A DNA stretch of 64,000 nt from Ciona savignyi. Lineage: Eukaryota; Chordata; Ascidiacea; Phlebobranchia; Cionidae. The number at the start of each line of letters is the position of its first letter. Position 1 is the first letter of the stretch. Position numbers and translations under genes: made by a program. The notes beneath the pieces are model-generated. The model made no database searches, was not told where the DNA came from, and saw only the letters and a program-made list of their open reading frames with translations. The stretch covers positions 594,802-658,801 of the forward strand of contig CH002592.1 of assembly GCA_000149265.1 (NCBI GenBank). The letters are read 5' to 3'. Of the stretch, positions 1 through 11,752 are shown in pieces.

Positions 1-298
1 AGAATGCGGAACCATAAATAAAGTTAAAAAGAATATCGAGCGAATTCATAACCATATGTGTAAGGATAAAATATTTCTGAACGAAGGGATAATGTTATAT
101 AATAACACAATAAATATCATTTTACTTAAACTCGCCAATGTTTTAAAAAACGAAATAAAAAAAATTAAAACGCTACTAGATTAATACGAAAAAAAAAAAA
201 ATTTTTGAAAAGACAACGTAATCAAACGGGAGAAGAATTAATTCGACAACGATTCAATCTACGAGATACATCACGTATTAAAAAACCCTCAACTTGGA
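1..298 (+). mobile_element. Tx1/L1-like LINE 3' end fragment
   Basis: This stretch matches 6020-6370 almost base for base, which is the extreme C-terminal coding region and 3' tail of the better preserved LINE at 4.7-6.5 kb. It includes the shared text aggataaaatatttctgaac. The reading frame is broken by indels and an A-run, so it is a dead fragment. It is cut on the left by the window edge and abuts another repeat at 299. Confidence 0.75.
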
Positions 299-708
299 TT
301 AAAACTTTAAGAATTGTTAGATAACATGACCCACATATGTAAAAACAGAAACTTATGTACTAAGCCCATGGGAAATTCCTCGAAGCCATCAAAAACTAAA
401 TCGGGCTGTTTTAGGAATTTAACTTCAATTTAATACAGCACTTGAAGAAAAAGCTTTAATTTAAAACATTTGTGATGAATCCTTTGTAAATCTAACACGA
501 TTGTTCTTTTTTTACCTACACCTGGAGAAGAAGTTTGGTTTGATAACTTTGAGACCCATGCGTTTATGCTTGCAGAAACAAAAACTACATACTCAGTGTA
601 TAAGATAAAAAATGTGGTTAGGGACCCTGTAGCAGTAGCATGAATATATGGCATACCACATGTGTTTTACAAATAGTGGTGGTAAAACACGTGGTTGACA
701 CTCTCTAG
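299..708 (-). mobile_element. Palindrome-rich repeat, copy 1 (truncated, minus)
   Basis: This is the reverse complement of the first ~410 bp of the repeats at 28745 and 33130. Its right end carries the family terminus gtggttgacactctctag (691-708), which reads ctagagagtgtcaaccac on the minus strand. The internal 336-bp tandem units of the longer copies are missing because the copy stops at 299. It has no coding capacity; the short ORF 430-654 is a by-product. Confidence 0.75.
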
Positions 709-2849
709 TTTATTTTATCCACCTACAATTTTCCTTACAATATAAAGTGAATAATCTTTAAGGATTTCTTTAAACTATCGGCATTTCTTTAAAGTATCGG
801 TAAACATTCCCAAAACGGCAGTTACACTAACGGAAATTTCTGACGAAATATAACTAGAAACTTCTACTGTAGAATTAACCATAGTAGTTAAAACTAGCAG
901 AAGATTTCACATAACTAGTTTCAGTGGAATTTAGTAAATGGGGATTTCCCGGAAAATAGTTATAGTTTTGGGGGATAAGCATTTTTTTTCGCATTTGAAT
1001 TTTATACTTATTTTAGTTTCGTGTTTCCATCTCAGTCGTATGCGTAATAAGTTGGTATTCATTATTGGTGAGGTTTATTCCATTTCGGGGGATTTTCGGC
1101 ATTCGAGCTTGGAATATTGCTTGCACATTATTAGTTACAACCATAATATACATCTCTCTTTATCCAAAAACTTGGCAAACCAGTTGCCTAAAAACGTGAC
1201 GTGACAATCCAGTTGGGTCCGTGGCCCCAAAAAAGAATGAAAAGTCGGTTGTTACATTAGACAAGATAAGAGATCGCAAGATTATTGGTTTTACTAATTT
1301 AAATAATATTTTAAGAGGTCTATTATGTAATTGCAAGCCAATATCATAATTTGGCGGGTTATTACTTTCTAATACTTTACCGTTCACATTAAAAAAACAG
1401 AAATATTATATTTTATATTATGTGTACCTTAACTGGGCTTTAAATCAAGATTGTAATTGAACAGTCAGTGTTCATCTTTCTGTGTGACGCAGTGTCTCAT
1501 GCCAAACATTGTCCTTCACACCTGTCCCACAAATACATATGAAAAGGGGGAATACCATGAACACCGATGAGCAAAATATGAGTCCAATATAAAAATCATC
1601 GAGTTATTTTCAAATAAATCTTGCTCACTCGAATTGCTTAGACGCTTTGGCACTAAAATGGCGGGAATTCATGTAGGAGAGTATTTTCCCTTTCTATTCA
1701 ATAGAAACTGGTTTCACATAACGGGGGTGTCACTTGGAATCATGCAACAGGAAGCCTTTTACATTTTTTAACAAATTAAAATTGATGCTTGGGTAGTTTT
1801 TCTCTAATAAAACTAGTTTTTTTCAACAAATTAGCGGGGAATGCACAACCATCACCTTTGTGTCAGTAAGCATTATTAGAATAACTTTACAACTAAACGA
1901 GAACATAGATTTGAAATGTAGCACATGCTGCTTTCAAACACTTCATTGTTAGTATATCAATCATTTAACCACCATGGCTACGATGGTATGTCAGATCCCG
2001 CTGTGCATAGTGATTAATTTATTGGTCATACACCATCTTAAGGTATTGGCACAATTGGTTCTGCACCAACTTCGCAGTTTGTCATTGTTAATTAGGTACT
2101 TCATGTCGTCATCACTGATTTCCCACGCATAATATACAGCAATAGGCGGTGATGGTTCCGAATAACCTGTAATAAATCCACAAATCGTCATTATTCATTA
2201 TGTGCTTCACGTGTTTATATCACTAACTCCTCTTTTACCCTTTATGTTGAGTGAGGCCTATTTAAAGAAAGATGGTAGATGGTAAAACACGTAGTTTTAA
2301 AAAGCATAACTTTTATCAAGTAATATTAAGTTATCGGGGGCATCTAGCCGTGAAGAATTATTCATATTTTGCCGTATTCATCTTATGACCGAATTATTCA
2401 TCGACCATTGTCCATAAGGTGGATGTGGTTGTATATTATCAACAATAAAAACAAACCGACCTTTCGTGAAGTTGTGGAATTGCGGTTTGTCGGAGTCACT
2501 TTGGGCTAATAAATAGGACATTGTAAGGACGATCTAGTGTCTCCAATAGGCACGAAATAAACTCCTTAAATACTCCCAGAAGTATGAGGTAATGTAACGA
2601 TTGTGGATAAGGTGCTCTGAGGTTTACTTTGTGAGTGCTTTATTTCTCTTAACTGTTCCAACATACTAAGGTATTTTGTTCATATCAATACATCAAAATA
2701 TTTTTTTATCAAATTACAAGTATGGCTTTGAGAATTTTTTTCAACCATTCTTGCTGTGGCTAACATAACAAATATTTTGGTAAACTTTATTGTCTTTATT
2801 GTCTAAGCAGACAGAATAATTTATTGTGTTTAACGTGAAATCTATCAAT
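709..2849. other. Unassigned AT-rich stretch
   Basis: I see no secure gene here. At about 1205-1360 the plus strand reads a short lysine/asparagine-rich peptide followed by a CNC-type cysteine pair and a stop, loosely like the zinc-binding part of a DNA-transposon transposase, but this is too weak to name. At 1991-2191 the minus strand has a 59-codon frame (YAWEISDDDMKYLI) directly behind a good acceptor (tttattacag), which could be an isolated exon or a decayed element. The rest shows nothing. Confidence 0.3.
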
Positions 2850-3325
2850 CTTCAAACAGAGATTGCATTAGGACTATATTGGAACTCAGAGACGGACACG
2901 ATATGGTTTAAAACCAAACCAAAAAAGACCACAAAAGACTTGAAATTCTTTCATCTATAAATTATGACGATCTTTCGGGTTTTGAAGCGGCTTTCATGCA
3001 ACAAGTTAAAGTTATTTATACCGCTTTCGCTAAAACGCTGCATACGTACCTGGACCCAATCGTAGTAGTCAATCTTTTTCGAGTAAAGATTCATGGCGAA
3101 GAGATTTCTCACCCCTGTTATATGAGGCTAAACACCCAACTCATCGTCCCAAGAAACAGGAAAGTTACAAATATATTGGTCAATCACTTCCATGTGAAAT
3201 CTGATCAATCTGGTCGTGAATACGTACTTTCCTCACTCAGAGAAAGATACCAGATTGGTAAAGTGTACACATCGACTGTCTATCTTGTCGCAAATGTAAT
3301 ACACTATCGGCTGTGCAAAAATGGT
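2850..3325 (+). pseudogene. BEL/Pao pol remnant (RT end plus integrase zinc-binding region)
   Basis: Near 2853-2925 the plus strand reads ALGLYWNSETDTIWFK, typical of the segment after the RT domain in BEL/Pao polyproteins. From about 3090 to 3240 it reads HPCYMRLNTQLIVPRNRKVT, then a histidine-rich stretch (NHFHVKSDQSGREYVL), the usual start of the BEL/Pao integrase zinc-binding domain. The RNase H region that should lie between them is missing, and stops separate the two parts, so this is an internally deleted fossil. BEL/Pao elements are LTR retrotransposons. No LTRs could be matched to it. Confidence 0.65.
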
Positions 3326-3394
3326 TTATTTTTCGCAGAACAGAATCACAGAAAAAATATCTAGTGGGTTCGTTTGTCTATAGCCTTTTTGACA

Positions 3395-3600
3395 AAGGAC
3401 TGCACCTTTAAAACTGTTAGCTAGCTGGTCGGTTGTGTCCTTGGGCAAGGCACAAAACGGACATTGTTTGAAGCGATGGAACAAAGCGATTTCACCAAAT
3501 TCAAGGAACGTTTTAATCATGCACAAAACCGGTAACCCGACCTTGGAAACGTGTTAATTTGACATTGCCCGTGTGTGTTTGGGGATTATCTAGTATATCT
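3395..3600 (+). mobile_element. Degenerate tRNA-SINE copy
   Basis: The middle of the common SINE family is recognisable: agctagctggtcggttgtgt, ccttgggcaaggcac, cggacattg, ccaaattcaaggaacg, ccggtaacccgac and gcccgtgtgtg. The tRNA-like head and the 3' tail are lost. It is much more diverged than the copies at 16.9, 48.3 and 59.4 kb. Confidence 0.6.
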
Positions 3601-3938
3601 GCAGCGACCCATCAATTATTCCCAAACGCCACCACCCTCGTCTATGTCTCGTCATTTACTAAATATTTTTAAAGTCAAACAAATTAACGACACACGAGTC
3701 GGTTATAACGGATAAGCGAAATAAACATAAAACAAACCAAAAAGGGCAACACTAGGTAGTATAAAGAACGCTACACCACTTCCCTTTGTCATTTTTTTTA
3801 TTATTTTTTATGCTCCTATTTGTAACATCGACTGTCGTGCGCGTCCAGATAATAACTATACAGTCGTTTCCCAATAACAGAGGCGTATACCAGTGAATGG
3901 GCCACCCAAAACCAAAACATCTTGGAAGGTAAACGAGG
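3601..3938. other. Unassigned stretch
   Basis: No coding region or repeat match is visible. Its position just beyond the integrase end of a minus-strand Ty3/gypsy copy suggests it could include that element's 3' untranslated region or LTR, but no second LTR copy was found to confirm this. Confidence 0.25.
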
Positions 3939-4640
3939 GTAAAGTGGGAAAGTTAGTAAAACTAGGAGTTTGATGACAAAAACGTATACTCGCGTAGGTG
4001 TAGGTATAGGGTGAGATTCAGGGTAACTTGGAGACTTCCTTCCTAAAGGTTTGTTTCATACATGGAAGAAAAGCGTGCGGGTCTATGTATAACGCGTACG
4101 ACACGTGTTCGTCTGGATTGGTATGTAATTGTGTGCTGCGTGTTTGCGGGAGACTGGTACTTTCCTGGGTCGATGTCGACTGACGTAGCATTCAACGTTG
4201 GGTAAGGGTCAGCGACTTCTGTGATATCGAATAACGCTGGTTTTAGACGATCGATGTAGTTGTGTGTGTAACGAACTCAATGATGAAATACTTGTCGGAA
4301 CTGTAAATGACGCGAAAAGGTCCGTCTTACGGACACTGCAGTGATCGCCTGACTTTGTCCACACGTACAAATAATGTGAACACGTCAATAATTGTAGGGT
4401 AATGTTAAATGTAGTTTCGCAAGGGGCTCGAGTTAGAATTGGTCGCAGGTTTTTCATTCGGTATCGTAGCTCGTTTAAGGACGTTCCGGGTTAATCTGGA
4501 CCTCCGTCGGTTCAAATAAATGTCCGAGAAAACGGAGTGCGTGCCGTACATGTGTTTCGCAATGAACAAACCAAGATCACGTTTAAAAGCAGCTCTCAAA
4601 CCGAGCATGATCCCAATGTAACCATTTGGCCACACGACCT
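3939..4640 (-). pseudogene. Ty3/gypsy integrase C-terminal end, partial copy
   Basis: The minus strand encodes pieces of the C-terminal part of a Ty3/gypsy integrase, spread over frames (ORFs 4209-4457 and 4405-4635). The stretch is about 90% identical by eye to 6539-7200. It contains no complete catalytic domain. It ends where the LINE sequence begins near 4640. It is either a second truncated insertion of the same family or one arm of a duplication around the LINE. Confidence 0.65.
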
Positions 4641-6538
4641 TACTAAAAATCCTGTATAACGATATAAACGGTTAAATACTCGTAAATGGCGCCATCACAC
4701 GACCAATAACAATAAAACGTGGCATCCGCCAGAGGTGCTCGTGCAGTATGGTCCTTTCCTACTTGGAGCAGAAACCCTTACACGGAAAATAAATAACAAT
4801 TCAAAAATCAAAGGAATAAAACTTGGTCCTATAACAATTAAAACAGAACAATATGCGGACGACATCACCCTTTTTCTATCAAACAAATAATCGCTAAATG
4901 AAGCAATGAGAGAATTAAAAACCTACGAAACAATATCCGGACAAAAAATTAACGCAAATACAACCCAAATAACCTCAATGATGCCCAACTTATTGAAGTT
5001 GCAAAATTAACTTTTGGCGACGATATAATTAGTGAAAAGATAAAAATACTTGGCCTCCGCGTGAGGCTTACAGCCACGTGCACAAACGAATACTTAAACA
5101 AAATAACGCAGGTAATTAGAATCCTTGTCTATAAACATAGAGACAGGAAACTAACATTAAAAGGGAGAGTTATGATTATAAACGCTCTCTTTTTCCGCAA
5201 GTCCTAAATATAGCATAGTATATAATAATTCCAAAATCCGTAAATAAACAAATTATTACATATATTTTTAAATTTATTTGGCACCCAAGTAATATTTTTT
5301 TTTCAACGAGACAAGCTTCGAACCCATGATGGGCTCGTCACCAGGACCGTTTTTGTATAAGAGTCGGTATATGTATCGGTCGCGTTAACCATTCGGCCAC
5401 ATGACCGTACGGCACCCAAGTAATATAGAAAAAATTCCGAAAAAAAATAAATAATAGCGCCAACGTGCGGCGGAGAATTAAATGTTCCGGACAACAACCT
5501 TAAAATGGAGGCAGCACGAGCTACTCGACTTCTTACGATCACCAAACTGACACCGGTAACGTCACCATGGCATGAATGGCTACGCTACAACCTAGGTTCA
5601 ACAATAAAATTAATAAACCCTAATCTTTATACCAATATGAGTCCCAACGCCAGCGAAGCGGAAACCATATTTCTGCAAATTAAACGAATCGCGAGAATAA
5701 TTAGCTATCAAAATTATGATTGGTCAACATCAAAACTAAGACCAATCTACGATATACTAATAAAAGAAAAAATGACTACAAAGGAAATAAAAGTCAACAA
5801 TATAATATTACCATGGCAACAGATCACGCTAACAAGCAAAGGAGTCAAACCATTCTTCGATAATACAGATGGAGACATCAGTTATAACATCGCACATAAA
5901 GCGTTTTTTTAGGCAACTGGATTAAAACGCATACCAATATAATTCATCAAAACGGCAATATAGCAATTACCAACTGTAAGTTTTGTAAACTTACGACGGA
6001 TAGTATCAATCATATCTTAGTAGAATGCGGAATCATAAATAAAATTTATAAAAATACCGAGCAAACTCATAACCGAATGTGTAAGGATAAAATATTTCTG
6101 AACGAAGGGATAATGTTATATAATAACACAATGAATATCATTTCACTTAAACTCGCCAATATTTTAAAACACGAAATAATAAAAATGAAAACGCTACTAG
6201 ATATTAAAAATAAATACCTATGGAATAATAATGTATTCATACGAAAAATACTCTGGGTCATTAATACCAATATAAAAAAAATGTGAAAAGACAAGGTAAT
6301 CAAACAGGAGAAGACTTAATTAGACAACGATTCAATCTACGAAATACATCACGTATTAAATAAACCCTCAACTCCTTTCCTTTTGAATTCTTTTTTTACA
6401 ACAATATATATGGCAATATTCTAGGTAGCCTAACCGGTTATAAATAATGTAATAATGCAATTGTGTACGCTCAATTTAATATGCCGATGTAATATGTAAC
6501 ATGTGCCCATGTACTATGTCGCGTTATTAAAACAAAAA
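4641..6538 (+). mobile_element. Tx1/L1-like LINE, 5'-truncated
   Basis: The plus strand carries the second half of a non-LTR retrotransposon ORF2. The RT catalytic motif reads EQYADDITLFLSNK near 4845-4890, then a stop, then REL..YETISGQKINANTTQI, typical of L1/Tx1-type RTs. Downstream come an LTLKGRVMIINALF block, the connection region (5505-5912), and a CKFC...HILVEC cysteine/histidine motif near 5970-6030. The coding region ends around 6285. A short A-rich tail (6525-6538) ends the element. Several stops and frameshifts make it inactive. A separate short SINE is inserted at 5296-5410. Confidence 0.75.
5296..5410 (-). mobile_element. Short tRNA-like SINE with perfect 16-bp TSD
   Basis: On the minus strand this reads like a tRNA: an A-box-like TGGCCGAATGGTTAACGCG and a B-box-like GGGTTCGAAGC, followed by an A-rich tail (the T run at 5296-5304 on the plus strand). 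It is flanked by identical 16-bp repeats, ggcacccaagtaatat, at 5280-5295 and 5411-5426, which are target-site duplications. It interrupts the LINE reading frame. A second copy is at 44783-44918. Confidence 0.85.
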
Positions 6539-7870
6539 AAACTAGGAGTTTGGTGACAAAAACGAATACTTGCGTAGGTGTAGGTATAGGGTGAGATTCA
6601 GGGTAACTTGGAAACTTACTTCCTAAAGGTTTGTTTCATACATGGAAAAGTGTGGGGATCTATGTATAACGCGCCCGACACGTGTTCGTCTGGATTGGTG
6701 TGTAATTGTGTGCTGCGGGTTTGCGGGAGACTGATACTTTCTTGGGTCGATGCCGACTGACGTGGCATTCAATCCTGGGTAAGGGGTCAGCAACTTCGGT
6801 GATATCGAATAACGCTGGTTTTAGGCGATCGATGTAGTCGTGTGTGTAACGAAATCTATGGTGAAATACTTGTCGGAACTGTAAATGACGCGAAAAGGTC
6901 CGTCTTAAGGGCACTGCAGTGATCGCCTGACTTTGTCCATGTACAAACACATGTGAACACGTCAATAGTTGTACGGTAATGTTAAATAGAGTTTCGCAAG
7001 GGGGTCGAGTTGGAATTGGTCGCAGGGTGTCCATTCAGTATTGTAGCTCGTTTAAGGACGTTCAGGGGTAAATCTGGACCTCCGTCGGTTCAAATAAATG
7101 TCCGAGCAAACGAAGTGGGTGCTGTACACCAGTTTCGCAATGAACAAACCAAGATTACGTTTGAATGCGGCTCATAAACCGAGCATGATCTAAGGTAAAA
7201 CGCCTAGTCAGCCGTTGCGGCTTTGACGAGCCATTAAGGTCGGAATGAGGGTGCGAAAAACCTAACTGCTGCCCCATTGCTCCTAGGGTGATATATAGAA
7301 TGTGGTATGTATAAGTTTGGCTTCAAGAAATGGTGATCGCGCCACATTTCTCCTGGGATGCTAGGTGAATTGTGGGCCTCTGTTCAACACAATCCGACAG
7401 GGGACGCCAAATTTGCTGATGTATCCCAGGCAAAATTTGCGGCCAAATGTTTTGGATCACACGTTGCCCATTCTGTGTAATCTACCTCAGTGTCGTCTCT
7501 CGAAAGCTTCGCTCTCTGTGGCTTGAGGTCGACGAGTGGTTGGTTTCGCGTTCGTCGGGGTCAAAAGGGGGTGTTTGCGGCTGTGAAAGGCAATCGGCGG
7601 TAACGGTATCGCTGCTACCCATCAGGTATTTAAGCCGACATGCAAACTCGCTTATATAATTCAAAGGGCGAGACTCTGTCTCCGAGAACACTTTCGATGC
7701 GAGTTTGCAGTGCGGAGACAATTGGGCTTTGGTCTGTAAGGATGAATGGTAATAGCGGAAATGGATAGCGGAAGGGAACACATTTCAAAGGTTAAGTTGG
7801 CGGTAATCGACTGTCACTCGGTAAGAGTCGTCTGATTTTTCACTAGGTGTTAAGGCGACACGTAGCTAGT
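6539..7870 (-). pseudogene. Ty3/gypsy pol remnant: RNase H and integrase
   Basis: The minus strand reads, from right to left, an RNase H end (7482-7781, with RPLNYISEFACRLKYL and a GSSDTVTADCLSQP tail typical of gypsy RNase H), then integrase core fragments, then the integrase C-terminal region (6660-7034, with IDRLKPALFD). Frameshifts are frequent. Most of the reverse transcriptase that should lie between 7870 and 7790 is missing, because the sequence jumps from the RT start to RNase H. This is the 3' half of the element whose 5' half resumes at 12118 beyond the Harbinger insertion. Confidence 0.75.
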
Positions 7871-8073
7871 GTTGGATGTACGTAAGATGCTTTGGTCGAT
7901 AAGTGTAAAGACCTCCTTTTTAGCTGCTGATAGCTTGACTGGCCCCATCTTTGAATCCGCAGACGCCGTGGGCCCCTTGTTGTTTCGAGATCGTGAACTA
8001 CTCTTTGAAACCAAACTTATCAAAAAGCCCATTACATGGCGCTTTAAAATGGAATCGAATCTATTTCGCCAAT
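7871..8073 (-). pseudogene. Ty3/gypsy protease-RT linker and RT start
   Basis: The minus strand reads KLSAAKKEVFTLIDQSILR followed by an S.TSYVSP stretch, the conserved opening of a gypsy-type reverse transcriptase. The reading frame continues from the left side of the Harbinger transposon and stops being homologous at 8073, the exact point where the transposon terminus starts. It belongs with 12118-13200. Confidence 0.65.
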
Positions 8074-8310
8074 CCGTTCTCTCGTTTTGCGCGAAAAGAA
8101 AAAGGCAGAACGGATTTGAGATGTCATGTTTCCAATCCGATAAAAGGAGCGGTTTTCTGGAACGGATTGGGATTGAATTTAGGCTTAAGAATTTTGCAAA
8201 CTTGTAAAACTTTAGTTTAGAGTAATTTAGCAAGTCTGTACCATCTCAAAAACTCTTAAATCAAAAGTTGTAGGACTAAATCATAACTTTTTGTGCACCA
8301 GAGTATTAAG

Positions 8311-9774
8311 ATGAGCTTAAACAAAGTTGTACGACAAGGTGCTTGGTCTTTTAGTGAGACCATGCTACTACTAGACCTGATAGCGGAGCAAAAAGTTTTA
8401 GAAAAGATTGATGGGAAAGTGGGGAGAAACCAGCAATATTATCAGAAGCTTGTTGATAAATTTTGCAAGCGTGGTGTTATGAAAGATTGGTTTGCACAAG
8501 ACTTAGCAAAACAGGATGTCCTGTAGTTAGTTTCAAAGTGTTGTAAGATATATCACAATTTCAGTTTGAGGGACAGCATTATACAACATAAATATATATA
8601 TTTTTACATAGGAAGCAACTATCTGTGAAGTGGAAGAATTTACGGGCAAATTTTTACAAAATTTTTAAAGTGTCATCAAAGTCTGGTGCTGTAGCAGCCA
8701 GTTGGCCTTTTTTCGAAAAGATGAAAGAACTATTAAACAGCAGGCCAAGAACAAAAGTAATTTATTTGTAAACGCCTTACTATTTGTCATCATAATTTCT
8801 GTGCTATATGTTTTCAGGCTGTTCAAGGAGAATCTATAGTTGTAGACACCATGCAACAACAATTTGGTGAGTTAGTATTTGGTTTAAATACTTCATCTAA
8901 ATTAATGTACTGTAGCCCATAATGTAACAGCCCCATCAGGAAAGGATGTCTTGGACAGTGCCCTTGGGTACTTGAACGAAGATGGTGTTGGTAAATATGA
9001 TTATTTTTATATAAAGTTATTTAACAATTGAATTGTTTTACTATATTTAAGCGGTGTCACAAACTGATATTTCAACACCAAGTACATCCACTAGTACAGG
9101 TGAGATAACAACAATTTTAATTATCAGACAAATAACATTAAGAATTTCAGACTTAACAAAGTGTTGAATTTGAACCAGATAATTTAGAAGATGGCGGAAT
9201 TTTAACAGCTGGTTGTGAAAGCAGTGGAAGGAAAAGAAAGACAGGTTGGCGTATTTATATATATCATATGAGGGAAAACTGTTGCCAGTAAATATGCATG
9301 ATTACTAATTAAGTGTTATATTATTATGAAAAATATTCTGTATGACCGAGCAAGGATAGACAAAAAATGATCCAGCTTAGCATTACCTGAATCAATGCAG
9401 ATCACATGACACGTTAAAAATTAAAGTACTGTAAAAACATGATCTATATTTACATAATGATTAAAATATTGTTTTATTATCTTTTAGAGAAAGAAAGCAG
9501 CAGTCTTCCTAAACGAATCAGAGGTATACCTAGTTTTCATTAAAATAAAAGTTTGTTGACTCAATTGTTTCTACTTACAATGAACGACAGTGGAGATTTT
9601 GAGAAGCTAATTGAAGCATTTAAAACAGAAAGTGAAAAAGATAGAAAAAGTAGAGAAAAAATGGTAGAATCCATGAACAATACTTTTAGACTAGGACTGC
9701 AAGAAATTGTTCAACAGTTGCAACAGCCCCCACAGCCCCCTACATTTTACATGACCTCCGCTGATTTAGATTAA
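8311..9774 (+). CDS. Harbinger Myb/SANT-like DNA-binding protein (multi-exon)
   Basis: Harbinger elements encode a Myb-like partner that binds DNA and helps bring the transposase to the nucleus and to the transposon ends. Exon 1 (8311-8522) starts at the ATG giving MSLNKVVRQGAWSFSETMLL, a trihelix/Myb-like opening. Its donor at CT|GTAGTT is phase 2 and fits exon 2 (8612-8756), which restores KWKNLRANFYKIFK and SWPFFEKMKELL, the rest of the trihelix domain. Further exons at 8818-8866, 8916-8990 and 9052-9099 all join in phase 1 and encode a Ser/Thr-rich linker. The exons between 9150 and 9520 are less certain. The last exon ends at 9774 with a charged helix (KTESEKDRKSREKMVESMNN) and a glutamine/proline tail. 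Confidence 0.75.
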
Positions 9775-9807
9775 CCATTATTTATGCACTTCTTTCTGAA
9801 ACGAAAT

Positions 9808-11752
9808 TTATTTCACAATAATAAAAAAAACGTTTGGTACTAACTCGTACTTATTGTTTACAAAAAAACTTGCCGATTTTCTTAATGCCTGAGTGGCATA
9901 CAAATGTTCAACAATGGCCTCGCGTACATTATGTCCACTTTGATTCCGATCATTCTCTGATAGTGGCAAGGTGTAAGGTTGTGGAAAAGTTTGAAGATTC
10001 ATATCTAACTGTTGTGACTGTGACAATACAATATTCTCGTGCTCGCATATGTTGTGCAAGGCACAACATGTGGATATAACGTATGGAGCCATCTCTATCG
10101 TTACATCCATTTTTTGCCCAAAATGCGCCAACGAGCTTTTAGTCTTCCAAAGGCATTTTCAACGCAGATCCGAACACTGCTGTGGTAACAGTTAAAAGAT
10201 TCCGTTTTTGGGCTGAGTTGGAATCCAATGAATGGTTTAATAAGCCAAGGGAACAAAGGATATGCTGGGTCATCTAAAATAAGTAATGGGACTTCTGTTC
10301 TGTTGAATTCCTTTGATGCCTGTATAAAATTTGCGCATTATAAATCAAAATGCTAATTAGTATGGTATGTTTTGTAGCAAATGTTGGTAGTAACACCTTT
10401 GGTAACTTGTCGCAGTCCTTGAATAGTCCAGATTGTCTAAATACTGAAGCATCGTGGACTTTTCCTGGCATTGCAACATTTATATCTCGAAATCTATAAA
10501 TACAAAACAAGAGTATTAAAATAAAAATGATAACCATGAATATTTCAAACACAACTCACATTTAAAAAACTTACATATATTGGTCGTCCACCACTGCTTG
10601 TAATATTAATGAGTCCCATCCTTTCCGATTAGTTTCGATCCGATTAGATTAATCCTTTTTTCCTGCTGTCGGAGCAGTTATTGGAATGTGGCTACCATCT
10701 ATGCAGCCCATAACCTAATATTAAATGAAAAACAATTAGCACAACCTAGTAAATGGAATACGCATCTCTAATAGGGATGTACAGAATGCATTTATAATCA
10801 ATATTTGAACATGCCTGCGGAAAGTGACTATTTTTCTTAAATCTGACTGCAATTTCCTTTGCCTCGTTTTCAGAAGGAAAGGATATGAAAGTCGCCAATC
10901 GTTTATTTATTACCATGCAAAATCTGTGGATTAAAATTAAAGATTTAAATGGCTAGTCTATATTATAAATCAAGAATACCTCATACCATTAAACATTACT
11001 GACCTTTTCAGGCAATTGTATACCAAGGATTTGCTGACTTCAAAAATGTGAGCAACTGTTCGGTACTCAGAAGAAGAAGCTAATTTATCAATGGCTATCG
11101 CCATTCGCTTGTCAGCATTGATGGATTTTCGAACAGTTCTGTCATCTAAAAATATGCAAAATCCACTTATATATCAATCAATGATTAACAACATCGCCTA
11201 ACACAACATTATCTAAACAAGGGTACAACACCTGGTTTCATATCATCATAAATTATATTTAACAATTGCTTGAACGTTTCTTTTGGCATCCTGAACTTTT
11301 CGATCCATTGGTCAGTATTATAGTTTTCGACATCCGCTTCCCAATACTTCCCGCTTCTGAATGGAATGATAAACACAATTAGTTCATATGTATTGATATG
11401 GCGGCTTGTATTAAAGATATACACATACTGCACAAATATTCATATTTGACTAGGCCTATCCACCGGTAAATTAATAAAAACACATCATTATTATACTTAA
11501 CTTAGAAAAAAATTTCATCGTCAGTTCCAGGTACCGTACCGTACCCAATTTTATATTGACTTACCTTTGGTACATCCATACTCTTCCAGTTCGTCCATAC
11601 GGTTTATAGTCAAAATACAACAGTCCGTTACACATAAATTTCATCAGGTTATGTTTTGACTGTTCTTCCGAGTCCAAAACAGCAATGATACAATCATAGA
11701 TATATTTTAATAAAACAAACAAGCATAATGCATATTTTTCCTGATTATCCAT
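9808..11752 (-). pseudogene. Harbinger (HARBI1-like) DDE transposase, seven exons, damaged
   Basis: The exons, all with canonical sites unless noted, are 11565-11752, 11232-11356, 11004-11145, 10815-10923 (a GC donor, CAG|GCATGT), 10575-10714, 10397-10493 and 9808-10319. The phases join in frame throughout. The DDE residues are visible: GCIDGSHIPI (first D), LLILDDPAYPLFPW (second D) and ENAFGRLKARWRIL (E), plus the helix-turn-helix stretch EYRTVAHIFEVSKSLVYNCL. Two lesions break it: exon 5 carries an in-frame TAA inside a short apparent insertion after PTAGKKD, and exon 7 shifts frame at an A-run just after RWRILGKK. The A-run shift could be an assembly error, but the exon 5 stop looks real. 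No active transposase is expected from this copy. Confidence 0.8.
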
